This document shows, piece after piece, positions 35,972 through 47,415 of a stretch of DNA of 64,000 bases. The position numbers were made by a program, and so were the translations under genes. The DNA comes from Gari tellinella. Its lineage: Eukaryota; Mollusca; Bivalvia; Cardiida; Psammobiidae. The first letter of the stretch is position 1. The number at the start of each line of letters is the position of its first letter. The notes beneath the pieces were generated by a model. That model ran no database searches. It worked only from the letters and a program-made list of their open reading frames with translations, and was not told the DNA's origin. The stretch spans positions 38,457,246-38,521,245 of the forward strand of contig OV277866.1 of the NCBI GenBank assembly GCA_922989275.2. Direction: 5' to 3'.

Positions 35972-37213
35972 TGAAGGCCCTGATATCGCTCACCATTTGT
36001 AATGAAGCCTGTTAGCTTTTCCTTTGAATTTCACCCGTTTGATTCTAAATCCATTCAAATTTTTAGTAAAGCATGTAAACAACATTGGAATATGACCTAC
36101 TCTAGTATAGTAGAGTACATCAAGGGCAGATAACTAGAGCCTAAATAATACTGAAATGAAGCATTTTCCAGCATTTTAAAGTATATCAAGGGCAGATAAC
36201 TATTGCCATAATGATCAGATTTCACCAATAATTGCACTCCTGCTAGGACTTATAGCTATATACATTATGTGCAAGTATAATGAAAATCCATTGAAAACTG
36301 TAGTTGCAAGAGTATAACCAATGTTAAGTTTGAAATTTTCAGCAATTCAAGGGTGGATAACTCTTGCCCTATTTGTCGAATTTCAATCATAATCGAACTC
36401 ATCTGATATTTATAGTCATATACAATCTGAGCAAGTTTGAGGAAGATTGAATAAAAATTGTTGCCACCAGAGTGTAAACACCGTTAAATATGGCATTTTC
36501 AGAAATTCAAAGGTAGATAACTCTTGACCCATTGATTTGATTCCAACCATAATCGAACTAGTTCAAACTCTTATGGTAATATACAATCTGAGCAAGTTTA
36601 AGAAAGATTTGATAAAAAATGTGGCCTCTAGAGTGTAAACATTGTTAAATATGACATTTTCAGCAATTCAAAGGTAGATTACTTTTGACCTATTTGTTCG
36701 ATTTCAACCATATTCAAACTCATCTGAAATCTTATAGTCATATACAATCTGAACAAGTGTGAGGAAGATTAGATAAAAATTGTGGCCTCTAGAGTGTAAC
36801 CACCATTAAATATGGCATTTTCAGCAATTCAAAGGTTGAATAACACTTGACCTATTAGTCAAATTTCACCCATAATCGAACTATTTTTAAATATTATGGT
36901 CATATACAATCTATGCAAGTTTAAGAAAGTTTGGATAAAATATGTGGCCTCTAGAGTGTAAACACTGTTAAATGTGGCATTTTCAGCAATTCAAAGGAAG
37001 ATATTTATTAGTCCTATTTCAACCATATAACTCATCCGAATTCTTATGGTAATATACAATCTAAGCAAGTTTGAGAAAGATTGGATTAAAATTGTGGCTT
37101 CTAGACTGTAAACACTAAAATTGTTGACGACGAACGACGGACGACGAACGCCGGACGCCGGACATTCAAGGATTGCAAAAGCTCACCCTGAGCTAGTTCA
37201 GGTGAGCTAAAAA
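35972..37213 (+). repeat. K array element: ~160-bp tandem units with I-type ends
   Basis: Opens AAAGGGCTTGAAGGCCCTGA with TATCGCTCACC and closes with GACGACGAACGCCGGACG-type sequence and GAGCTAGTTCAGGTGAGCTA-AAAA. In between, a unit containing AGTGTAAACA...ATTTTCAGCAATTCAAAGG recurs at about 36311, 36471, 36632, 36793, 36955 and 37113, a period of 158-162 bp. Units differ by scattered substitutions, with no spacer/repeat alternation. No coding potential. Confidence 0.85.
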
Positions 37214-37318
37214 TCAATATTTGAAAAAACTAGGTATATCTGCATGTAAATAATTTAGCCAGATGACATCCGAGCAGTGAATGGGCTTCATATTTCAATT
37301 TATGGCTATTCGCTGCTT
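37214..37318. other. No feature recognised
   Basis: Short unassigned spacer between elements K and Q. Confidence 0.3.
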
Positions 37319-37859
37319 AAAGGGACTCGCAACCGGATGGTGTACTTGTCAAAATAAAATAAAATACTCAAATAAAAGCAAATTTGTGGCATTATTTTGC
37401 TTCTGACATTAAAAAAATATGATCAGTCCAAAAAAAGTCTCAAGAATCGTCACCGAATCTTAGATTTTTAGATATTTTCCATCGTTTTTCTATACCGACT
37501 AGTAGACGGTATATTTGTTGTTGTTGCTTCTCTACACGGGCTCAGACATAAACACGAGCCGAATTACGCAGTTGTATGCACTTTCGATGGCTACACATTG
37601 AAATACGTTAAATCGATCCGAGATAAAAGGATAGTTCCGTGGTCCATTGGTCTAAGCGGTTTCCCATATTTTGCCTTCTGTCCGCCAATACCGGGCCCCG
37701 GGTTCTAATCCCACCAGAGACCAATATATTTTTTTATTGAAATACATTTTTTTAAACAGAATTTCTTATCCTAAACTAATTCTTTACCATTTATATAAGC
37801 GTTTGACACATATTTACAAATTACTATTTTTAATGCACCATCTGGTTGCGAGTCGCTTT
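37319..37859. mobile_element. Inverted-repeat element Q carrying a tRNA-like module
   Basis: Left end AAAGGGACTCGCAACCGGAT and right end ATCTGGTTGCGAGTCGCTTT are inverted repeats (about 24 of 27 paired). The interior carries a tRNA-like sequence at 37634-37723. A 99-codon frame within it is a chance frame. No target-site duplication was identified. Confidence 0.7.
37634..37723 (+). repeat. tRNA-like (SINE-head-type) module, not a tRNA gene
   Basis: A-box-like TGGTCCATTGGTCTAAGCGG (37640-37659) and B-box-like GGTTCTAATCC (37701-37711) are spaced as in a long-variable-arm tRNA (Leu/Ser type). I could not pair a proper acceptor stem, so it is an RNA polymerase III promoter module or SINE head. 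A T-rich tract follows (TTTTTTTATTG), which could act as a pol III stop. Confidence 0.65.
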
Positions 37860-38441
37860 CAAACAATTTATCAGAATATTCCTGTGGCAGCATTTTTGTC
37901 GTCTTATCTTTGCTCTAAGCTAAATTCTAAGCTTATTATTTTCCATCAAAGTTCTTTTGCAAAGTTGTAATAGTCAGGACATGCTGTATAGTTTGGCATT
38001 TAGTTTACGATTCAAAACATGAAAATAAAATGCAATACAATTGATTGTAATACTGAACAGTTTCTTATAAAAGTTAACGATATATAAGCATTAAAGTGGC
38101 AGTAAGTTTAGAGCAATCCCTGAGCATAGGATGAACATATTAATATCACCTTTGTTACTGACTCACAAGTGCTTGAACGTAACGCATTAGGTTGTAATCA
38201 GTTTTGATCATTCAATGCAATTAATTTCATTTACCAAAGAATTTCAATAGGTCATTATTGCCGACAAAAGTGTATTTAAAGGGTCTTACCTTATTCCAAT
38301 TGGCGTATATTTGTGCTTACCTGAAAATAAAAACAATATAATTAAGTTTATCATTTTGTTCTTGTTTTTAAAAAGGCATGATTGTTGATGGGACAGCATG
38401 TCGCAGTCTTGCGTGTCTCGCCTGTCCCAGCTTTGCACAAG
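37860..38441. other. No feature recognised
   Basis: Nothing supported. Confidence 0.35.
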
Positions 38442-40087
38442 CAAGGGCTACCATGGCCCTATATCGCTCACATGATACACCATGTAATAGATGACCTATC
38501 GTAAACTAGATTATGACTTGATATGAATCACAGTCAACCTTTAGAGTGTTAACAATATGTCTATGATTTGACCTAGTGACCTAATTTTGACCAGATACAA
38601 TCAAGATTTAAGGGTGTATCAATGTCATGACTTTGGGAACTTTTCAAAGTATATGAAAACACTCTATGATGGTTTTGTATTGAAGAGCTATTTAAGAAGA
38701 ATGAAAAAATAGAAAAAGTGTACATTTTGGTGAACAACAGTTGGCTCTACGGCCATGTAAAATTTACCCCACCCACTTCCTCTTATTTTGTCCTTTTCAA
38801 ACAGCCCGCTTCAATAAAACCCATTTTAAATGAAAACAAATATGATAATTTGGTTTTGTGTTATTTATTTCCTATCTATGGTAGTATTTCTTCATACAAA
38901 AACTAATTTAAGAAAAAAAAGGCACCAAATGTGAAAGTTATAAAGCTCTAAATATCATCGGTAGGGTACTTTTTTGTAAATTTTGTAAGGGGCGATAACT
39001 CTTTTTACTTTAATAACTCAAAATTTTCAACACTGACCTTTCAATTTCTTTTCATATTTTGAGCTGCCTTAGTATGGGCTTTCATCTGATAGAATATAAG
39101 AAAAAGTTAAATACTAGAACTATTTCATTTTCAAACTTTTTTACTTTTTTTCATAAACTAAAAAATCTAATAAAATCATGCCCTATATAAAGCATATTTT
39201 TGATATTCAAGGATCCATATTGTTCAAACCTGGTGCCTGCTTTGTTTAAATTTGGTTTATATATGTGAACATACCACCATAGACATGAAATAAATAAAGA
39301 AAACCCAAATTACCATGTTTGTTTTGTTTTGAAATAAATTTTACTGAAGCTTGTACTCTGAATGGGTAAAATTTAAAGAAAAAAATCCAAATTTGACAAA
39401 CATTTTCCAAATCGCTGTAGCTAAAAAAAAAAGGACACCACCATATATATTTTTTTTCATTTTTTCATTCATCATAAATAGCTCTTCCAAAAAAACAATG
39501 ATAGAAAAAAAGTTTAATACTTTGAAAAAATGGCTCATGACATTGATACACCCTTAAGTTTGACATATATTTGATGTAGGCAAACATTTTGACAATATTT
39601 CATTCAGATCAAGCCTCTAGGGGGTTAACATGAGTTTCCTTTGATTGAACATAGTGACCTGGTATTTGACTCGACATTACTAATATCCAAACTTGACCTA
39701 GATATCAATGAGGCAAACATTCTGATTAGGCTGCATTCAACTCCATTAAGATTTATAGACTATTGAGTGTTAACAAAGTGTTTCTATGATTGACCTTGTG
39801 ACCTATGTTTTAACCAGACATGATCCATAGTCAAAATTGATATAGATATAAATGAGGCAAACCTTTTTACCAAGTTTCAGTAGCATCAAATGAGACGTGT
39901 AGCCTCAATAGCTTTAACAAGTTTTTTCCATGATTCGACCTAGTCCTGGTTCTTGACATGTCATGGATTTCTTCAAGACATGTTTCTTCAAGTTTAACGA
40001 TAATCGGATGAAATTTGTAGCCGCTAGAGTGTTAGCGAACCAATCCTAAAAGTTCACATTGGTACTTCGTGTTAGGGTAGCTAAAAC
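38442..40087 (+). repeat. I-type array element interrupted by element R
   Basis: Opens CAAGGGCTACCATGGCCCTA with TATCGCTCACA and closes TTGGTACTTCGTGTTAGGGT-AGCTAAAA. The landmark GTTAACA/TTTAACA occurs at 38548, 39623, 39769 and 39912. The last three are 143-146 bp apart. The first gap, 1075 bp, falls to 129 bp when the 946-bp element R is removed. Confidence 0.75.
38608..39557. mobile_element. Element R: 950 bp with perfect 23-bp inverted ends, TTAA-flanked
   Basis: Left end TTAAGGGTGTATCAATGTCA and right end TGACATTGATACACCCTTAA; the inverted repeat is perfect for 23 bp and continues imperfectly through ACTTTGGGAACTTTTCAAAG / CTTTGAAAAAATGG. It sits inside an I-type array unit, and deleting it with one TTAA restores the unit sequence. 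The interior is A/T-rich with only short frames (38718-38906; 39341-39557 both strands), none resembling a transposase. TTAA targeting suggests a piggyBac- or Kolobok-mobilised non-autonomous element. Confidence 0.85.
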
Positions 40088-42198
40088 CCCAATTTAGTCT
40101 TGTTCGTATTCAAAATGGATAAGTATAGTACTTCCGTGTTTTGAGTACTAGATCTTATACAAATAAACGTTGCAGCTAAATCTAAGACAATGGTAAATTT
40201 CGCAAAAGTACACAAACTATACCCTACTCAACTAGTTTAAAGCAGACCTATATTCAAACATTTGAAATGTTGAAATTAAATTAAAACAGCTAAGTCAACA
40301 AACACGAAATCTTCCAAGCTGCCCCTACAATGACCATGTTTAAGTTTTAACTGTTTTAAAGACATACTCGCCTATATTAAAAATGTTGAAAAATAAACTT
40401 CTTCAATACCTTTATTACTATATATTTTCTGATTTGCAATACATTTATTACCATAAAAATGAATTTTGAAAAGTTCTCATTGGTCAAGTATGTAAAATAT
40501 AGTCCTTTCCGTACAGGCACTGTTTCAAGATTTGAAAAAACTGTCCCGAGTAGAAATTATGTTTATGTTTTTATCAGCAGAACTGTAAATGCTTTAAGTA
40601 ACTAAAACTTTACTAAATGCTGTTTTATTCATATACACTCATATATTTACCAATTTAAGCAAATATTGGATGAATATTTCTCATTTTTAGACCAACAGAG
40701 ACCCAATTTGGCTATTGGGGGAGGTCTATTTTCTGCATAAAATCTAAGGGGGTAGGGTTAGAATTTTGACCATATTTCATAAATGAGCATGGTGACACCT
40801 AGGTTTCTTTACAACATTTGATAAGGAATACTTTAACCTAGATGCCTAGAAAGTTTAAAGAATTTTTTAGGGAAACTTTTTACATATTTGTGTTTTTGTG
40901 AGACATTTGCAAGAAAAAATGTCTTACTTTTCTGGTTTTCAGCATTCATTTTAGCCCAAAAGCTCATTAAAAAGACAAGAAAGAGCTTTAAAAAGTTTAT
41001 TTCACACTTGCTTGTGATGAATGAAAGCTAGAAAATTAAAAAGTGTACTAGAAATATGTTATTTTGTTGTAATATAAGTGCATTTGTCCCTTTTGACGTT
41101 TTCTGCTCTGACAATGAGCAAATGCGGCAAACGTCACACGTTTCAAAGCCAGCTAGAGCTAAAAAAGCATGGCAACCCCCAACTTTTCTTTAGCAATTTG
41201 CTTATATAGACCTTATTTCAACTTGTAGAACTTTTCATGAGATTCTGTCTGTTTTTTCAAATACACAAGTATCCCTTTAAATCTCATTTAAAAATTTAAA
41301 ATGTTTTAATCCATTTCAGTCTTTTTACTTAACTTATACTTTAACAACATGCTTGATTTTTCAATATAGGACGTCGTATTGGACCATTCCCAGTTGGATC
41401 AGAAACCTTGTAAATGATGCGATCTAAAATTATATCATCATCGTGTTAAACATTGTTATTTTTGCTAGTTTAGTGTCGCTGTGACGAAGAGGTATTAATA
41501 TGACAGCATGTTCGTTTGAAGGCTATTGAGGCTAGTCATGTATTCGGATGTATTAGATGATTCGGGTGTATTAGATGATGTACATAAAAAATGTTGACAA
41601 AGAATAAACCCATCGACATAATGCAGCAAAAAGGAACAATTTGTTATTTACTTACATTGCAAACACAAACAAAGCACGTCAAATGATTTCTTAATCATAT
41701 TAATATACAGTGTTGACCTTTGCAGTCATTTGGATGAAATATGGCGTACTGTACGGTATATATGTTCCATTATTGTATAAATATTTATGAATCTGATATC
41801 TGCTGATTTAACGAATATTAAAAACGTTTGGTTATGAAGGAGACAGCTTATTGCCCCAATGATAATTTAGAACCATATCTAAGAAGTTACGAAACAATTA
41901 ATGGAAATAAATGGAAAAGACACGCACATTTATTGTACATTTAATCGTTTTACCGGGCATTACGATATTTATCGTCTGCTTTCATTTTATCATAAACTAT
42001 AACACAGAATAGTCCACATTCTTCAATTAAATTTGTTTTCACTTTGGTTTTGAACTTAAGTTAATGTCATTTCACTGATAGCTTTCTTATCCAGTCTCGT
42101 CTCATATAATCTTCATTCAGAGGGACAAATTGTCATGTATTAGGCATTCGACCTGGGTCTAAACTGTTTGCGAATCCACTTCAGTCGCCATCGTAGAT
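40088..42198. other. No gene recognised; one local hairpin
   Basis: At about 40690-40732 AGACCAACAGAGACCCAATT and TATTGGGGGAGGTCT form a small hairpin. Around 41090-41250 the sequence is mildly GC-richer (CAAATGCGGCAAACGTCACA) but no frame continues. It may be an unrecognised repeat. A decayed half-core is at about 42140-42172 (ACCTGGGTCTAAACTGTTTG). Confidence 0.4.
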
Positions 42199-42967
42199 GT
42201 GATGATTTTCCTATATAACTCCATGTAAAACTGATAAGCCCCGGGGCGGGGCCAATTTTGACCCGGTGGACATAATTTGAACAATCTAGGTAGAGGACCA
42301 TAAGGCAAAGCTACATGTTAAATATTAATGATCTAGGCCATACAGTTTCAGAGAAGAAGATTTTTAAAGATTTTCCTATATAACTCTATGTAAAACTGAT
42401 AAGCCCCGGGGCGGGGCCAATTTTGATCCGGGGGTCATAATTTGAACAATCTACGTAGATGACCATAAGGCAAAGCTACATGTCAAATATAAATGATCTA
42501 GGCCATACAGTTTCAGAGAAGAAGAAATTCAAAGATTATCCTAAGAAAAACTGATAAGCCCAAGGGCGGGGCCATTTTTGGCCCCAGGGTCAAAATTTGA
42601 ACATCTTGGTAGACGATCATTAGGTTATGATACATACCAAATATGAAAGGTCTGGGCCTTTTGGTTTCTGAGAAGAAGATTTTTAAAGATTTTCTTATGC
42701 ATTAAAAGTTGTCTATACGGTCATGTTAGAAAATCAAGTCCCAAAGCAAGGGGAATAACTCTAGCCAAAAACTTTGAACAAGATTTCGTTCCCCCTTGTT
42801 ACTGATGCTTCTGACACAGTTTGGTTGAAATCGGGTCAGTGGTTTCTGAGGAGATGTTGTTTGAAAATGTGGACGGACGACGGACGACGGACGACAGACG
42901 CCGGACGACGGACGAAGAACGTTCACAATAGCTCATCCTGAGCCGAAGGCTCATGTGAGCTAAAAAA
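42199..42967 (+). repeat. I-type array element, 5'-truncated
   Basis: Units beginning AAGCCCC(G)GGGCGGGGCC occur at 42236, 42401 and 42556 (periods 165 and 155 bp). It closes with a GGACGACGGACGACGGACG-type tract and TGAGCCGAAGGCTCATGTGA-GCTAAAAAA. The opening GGCCC...CTCACCTG terminus is missing. It is the same subfamily as the complete element at 55861-57274. Confidence 0.8.
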
Positions 42968-43795
42968 CTAGACCGGGCATATATTGGAGGCCGACTAACT
43001 CGGCGTCTGGTGATATTCTAAACTGTTTGGTACTCGAAACAAATTTAATTTCAGGTTAGATGTAAAGTTGATTTCAATTCAAGATTGAAATGAATATGAA
43101 CAGCATGTTCAGGCGACAATTTTAAATCAGTCGACGAATTGTCAGACTCGGCGTTAAATGTTTGACTTAAATGATTATCTGCTTTGTACCATATCAGAAT
43201 GAGAACATGCACTTTTACATAGCAAGGTCGTTGCCCTAGAAATATATATCCGAATGCCGCACTTTCTCTCTTCTCTTTATTACAAATTGTCTTGGTCTAT
43301 GTGTTTTGACCGTTAGTAGCTGGACCGTTAAATGGAGAATTCCATTAATCTGGAGAGTCTGTTGAATTTCAATAGCAAATCACCGACCTGTAGGCGCCTG
43401 TATGTCTTTTGGCGAAACACGCTGATTACGGATTGTTCGTATGTGCATAATTTCAGATTCGTCTTTTCAAGCAGACATTTCGCAATCAAAAACTAATCTT
43501 TCACAGTATGTGTCAGGCGAAATACATAATCAGCACTTGGGGCTGGCAATGACAACATGCTCTCAAGCAGAATTTGCTCAGCATGGTTCTAGGTGCTACA
43601 TTTTACAGACACTGCGCAACAATATACCAGGAAATGCTATTTCTAATGTTGTAATACAAGAGGTGAATTTTTACATAGAACATGTACCTAAAACCAGTTA
43701 TCACTACAAAATATTAGTAGATACTCTGATAAAGTACTGCACTTATACGCAATGTAATTGATCAGTTAAGCACTCTTTGAGAACATGTTACCTAT
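42968..43795. other. Unassigned, one hairpin relic
   Basis: At 42985-43030 GAGGCCGACTAACTCGGCGT and CTAAACTGTTTGGTACTC are a decayed core. The 106-codon frame at 43441-43761 has no recognisable domain and is not called. Confidence 0.4.
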
Positions 43796-44103
43796 TACAG
43801 TGATCCCTCTGTTCAACAACACCAAATAGGAGACAAAGCTTATGTGAATTGTTCGGAGGGAATTGCTATAGGGAGGGCAAATAAAGACTTGACTTACATT
43901 TGTGACTCGTCAGTATATAACTTTTCTTAAAAATGTATATAATATGTAACTTTGAGAAACAACAGAAGATGAAACTCTAAAGCAGACGATATTGAAGCAG
44001 TGTAAGTGTTCGAATAATTATCATCTAAGGGGGGAACATGGCAAGTATTGTTGCATTGAGGAAATTGTTGTTCGGAGGGGCGTTGTAGGAAGGGATCACT
44101 GTA
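43796..44103 (+). mobile_element. MITE family B copy 8, core deleted
   Basis: Starts TACAGTGATCCCTCTGTTCA and ends GTAGGAAGGGATCACTGTA, TA-flanked. AAGCAGACGATATTGAAGCA is retained, but the GATCAGACGCCG hairpin has been lost between TGACTTACATTTG and TGACTCGTCAG. Confidence 0.8.
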
Positions 44104-44287
44104 AAGTTTCACCAAGGTATGTATGCTGCTTTACTGTTTTCTTGCATTAAGCTATCTTTAGAATGACAAGATGCAGTTAATTTAATACTCACACATACAA
44201 TTTTACTTATTCTGTCTGAATTCAAGTTTCCAGTTAAAGTAAATTAAGAGTAAAGACGGACGCTCATTACGGAGCTTTTTATACACC
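44104..44287. other. No feature recognised
   Basis: Short unassigned spacer. Confidence 0.3.
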
Positions 44288-44530
44288 AGGGCACCGTTTC
44301 ATAAAACTTCTTACAACAAATGTTGTCGTACGTTAAAACTTTAAAATACATTTAATTTATAGTTGCTCTATCTAATCCTGTCTTGTAACATCTCTTTGGA
44401 ATCTTATTTTCAAGACGATTCCAAAATGATGTCACACGACAGGATAAGGTTGAGAAATGAATAATAATTTAGACTTTTATAATCTGACTTACGACAGCAT
44501 TTATCGTACGAAGTTTTATGAAACGGGGCA
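44288..44530. mobile_element. MITE family H copy 3
   Basis: Left GGGCACCGTTTCATAAAACT and right AAGTTTTATGAAACGGGGCA are inverted ends. Inner arms ATCTAATCCTGTCTTGTAAC and CACGACAGGATAAGGTTGAG surround the GGAATC-TTTTCAAGACGATTCC hairpin (about 44397-44425). Confidence 0.8.
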
Positions 44531-45998
44531 CAGCTTCTATGTAACTGTCATCAACACATAAACATTTATTTGTTTGTCGTCTGTAAAACGTTGTCGTTTA
44601 GAGACAGTTCAAATATCATTATTTAATAGAGTAGCTAAATAGTGAAGAAATGTAATACCGACATATTCTTTAGAAAAATGGTACAATTATGTATAATTAT
44701 TTTTGAACATGCTTTTTTATTTAAAATAATCATATCACTGACACTTTAATAGCACCGTCGTGTAATACTTATAGCGTGTCTCTCTTTTCTATGACGAGTC
44801 TTAATCGAATGAATTGAAAGAGCATGGTAATGTTAGATAAACTAAAAATGATCAGAATTTAATGCAAATGCTTTCAGTGTCGGCTGGATTATTGTTAAAA
44901 GCAATTACTTCCTTTATCGCTCGTTTCCAATGCTTGATATAAATTGTGTTTAGCATTAGGAAACTTCCAACATTGACAATTGATTTTCATAAATCAACCA
45001 ATTTAACATCTAACTGTTTCAAAAATATAATCTTGCCTTTGGAAACAGCATCGGAAACAGGCATTTGGTTTTATAATTGGGACACAACTGTCGGGTTTAA
45101 TATCGCCAAGTGTAATTCTTTTCTCGTGCTCAAAGATGGTAAAATTCGTTATTACCATTGCAAAAAGGTTGAATTAGATGATATGTTATATTTTGTCTGA
45201 GTGCGAACTGTTTGCAACAATTTTACATAATTCGTACATATCGGAAACCCTTTCTAAAGGACTAGCTGTTGATCGAAAGGTATATAATAAATATATTTAG
45301 TTGAATCACAAAGACTCAACCTCATACATCTGTCGTCTATATAGTCGTTCATACCAGGCAAATTCGCTATTAAGTTGGAAAACAAAAACGGGTGAATTCG
45401 GCTTTTCAAAGCGAGTTTGAGTTATCTGCACAATATTGTAGACATGTTACATCCCGTTTGAACCGAGATGATTTCTTTTGCATATACTTTTGGACCATAC
45501 TAAAAGAATTGAAGTACTCTTGACGATAACACATTTAAACAGATAAAAATCAAATATGTTGCAAGCGCTTACTATGTTAAACGACAACTATTTTCAAAAA
45601 AATTTTCGATATACTGCTTTCTAATTGACCAGGTTCGAACATATGATTGTTACATATATGTTGCCTTTCCGTAACCTGTAAAGATCGTTTGTGTGATAAA
45701 AAAAATTGATGCATTTTATTTGATGCCAAATTAATACAACTGAAATAACTAAATAATTGTATACATTACATATTTCCGCTTTCTTTCATATGAAGCTTAA
45801 ACTAATAAGGTATTCAATAGTAGGTACTACATATTCGAATAGGATTATTTATTCAAGGAACGTTCCAGTATTGTATTAAACGCTCGGATACTTAATCCAT
45901 TTCCTTTTAGTCCCAATTTCACGCGTAACAAGGCGTCTGGTCTGGATCCAAACAATTTGCAAAGTCGACCTTATGTGACGACTCCGGCGTTGGAAGGG
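44531..45998. other. Mostly unassigned; one core relic
   Basis: At 45920-45952 ACGCGTAACAAGGCGTCTGG and TCTGGATCCAAACAATTTGC are a hairpin-core remnant. The 84-codon frame at 44946-45200 has no recognisable domain. Confidence 0.4.
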
Positions 45999-46685
45999 TA
46001 AATGAACTCATTTGCGCCGAGAGGATTCATCTATGCTTATATATACACATTACCAGTTGACAGTGCGATACAGAGTGATGTATTTAGCTCGAGACGTTTT
46101 TGGTGGAAATAGCCGATCTGACGAGCGCCTTGGCGCGAGTCTGATCGGTTGTTTCCGCCAAAAACGTCGAGAGCTTAATGCAACACTCTGTAGCACACTG
46201 CCAACTGGTGATGTGTTTATTATATCCAATATTTACTAGTTATTTGAAGCAGAAGAAGAATTTTTGTATGCCACAAAGAATACTTGCACATGAACGTAAA
46301 TGACGTCACGTTAAACCGAAAGCGACGTCAGAGTAAAATACAAAGTGGCTGATACAAGGTGGCTGATACAGACACTTGTATTTTATTGTGCAAATACACG
46401 CGTAAACGCTCGATATCATACAAAAGCATATAATAAATTAGCTTAGTCTACTGATCATCGAAAGGATGCCTGTTTTAAATTCTCAATTTCGTTTTCTTTT
46501 ATATTGAAATTCCTTTCAGCATATAGAGACGACTCTAATCAGAGTTTCTGGCCCTTTTTACAACAAAACTCTTTTAGATACCATCAGCGAATTGCTCGTG
46601 ACATTTTACAGATATACATTTTTCAACGTTCGGCAGTGACCTTTATCATGGTCACATTATGCTGCAAACTTGAATGCCTAATTTA
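45999..46685. mobile_element. MITE family E copy 4, interrupted by a palindromic insertion
   Basis: Left part AACTCATTTGCGCCGAGAGG-ATTCATCTATG matches family E copy 3, and 46452-46530 (AAAGGATGCCTGTTTTAAAT ... ATTGAAATTCCTTTCAG) matches its interior. The two parts are 30 bp apart in copy 3 but about 400 bp apart here, so roughly 46043-46440 is an insertion. The right boundary is approximate. Confidence 0.6.
46043..46219. repeat. 177-bp near-perfect palindrome
   Basis: Left arm ATACACATTACCAGTTGACA pairs with TGCCAACTGGTGATGTGTTT on the right. The arms are continuous to the centre GAGCGCCTTGGCGCGAG (46123-46139), with few mismatches and almost no loop. Inner arms include CGACGTTTTTGG-type sequence and GATCTGAC / GTCTGATC. 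Short direct repeats GTGGCTGATACA follow at 46347-46372. Confidence 0.85.
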
Positions 46686-46693
46686 ACTACCAA

Positions 46694-46883
46694 TTAATTT
46701 ACCAATTTGCGCCCAGTAAATTCGTCCTTCTTTGTTTTTCGGACTATTCCATTTTTGATACAGTGTAAACTCTGATAAGAGTTTACACAATTTGACTCTT
46801 TCCCATGTGCACAAAAATTTATTTGAAAAACCAAAATTAATTGACACTAGTAGCAAACGGTATCCTTGCAGTGAACAAGTTAA
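46694..46883. mobile_element. MITE family E copy 5, abutting a G copy
   Basis: Starts TTAATTTACCAATTTGCGCC and ends GCAGTGAACAAGTTAA. Short core GTGTAAACTCTGATAAGAGTTTACAC at about 46762-46788. Its right TTAA is the left TTAA of the adjoining family G element. Confidence 0.65.
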
Positions 46884-47092
46884 CCCTTTCAACGCCTTAG
46901 TCGCATGAAGTCGACTTTGCCTACAGTTTAAAGTCAGATCAGACACCGCACATCATCGTTTCGATATGATTAAAGTCATACTGCCTGAAATCTAACTTTT
47001 AAATGTTCTTGCAAACTATAATGTTGAAGCAGACGACAACATAGCGTAGAAGGGGTAAACATTTCACGATTTTTTGGCACCGAATGGGTTAA
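46880..47092. mobile_element. MITE family G copy
   Basis: Starts TTAACCCTTTCAACGCCTTA and ends GGCACCGAATGGGTTAA, TTAA-flanked. Contains half of the core (GTCAGATCAGACACCGC at about 46932) and the AGCAGACGACAACATAGCG segment shared with other G copies. Confidence 0.72.
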
Positions 47093-47415
47093 ATGGGTTG
47101 AGGGGTATATCCACGTACTGCAATTTTATTTCAAATGACAAAGAATGTTTCTTTCTAATTAAAAAAGCGTTACATTTCCATTTTACAGCAATTTCCTTTT
47201 TAGATTTATTTCCAGTATAAGTAATACATTACGCACAATGCGTTTATATAGAGGCACTCTACGTCTTCTTTTAAAATAAAAAGCGACATCTCACCGAATT
47301 AGAGTGAAAGCCTCTTCACACTGCTTATGATTTATACAGATTTTTCCTTAAGTAACAATTTCCTATAAGGTCTATCTGAATTACTTTTATGTTATAGTAT
47401 GTACGTAACTATAAG
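47093..47415. other. No feature recognised
   Basis: Nothing supported. Confidence 0.3.

Noticed and set aside
35972..37213. Regular ~160-bp repeats resembling a CRISPR array
   Set aside because: Units are long, contiguous and diverged, with no short repeat/unique spacer alternation. The sequence is eukaryotic.
37634..37723. Functional tRNA gene
   Set aside because: A- and B-box-like motifs are present, but no convincing acceptor stem or anticodon arm could be paired, and it lies inside an inverted-repeat element.
43441..43761. 106-codon plus-strand frame with mixed, protein-like composition
   Set aside because: The most protein-like of the orphan frames, but no family could be recognised, no splice partners or homologous copy were found, and the flanks are MITEs. 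A translated search would be decisive.
44946..45200. 84-codon frame; also 52709-52930, 61315-61518 and 62642-62923
   Set aside because: Could in principle be exons, but no domain, splice-site pair or neighbouring exon could be argued by eye.
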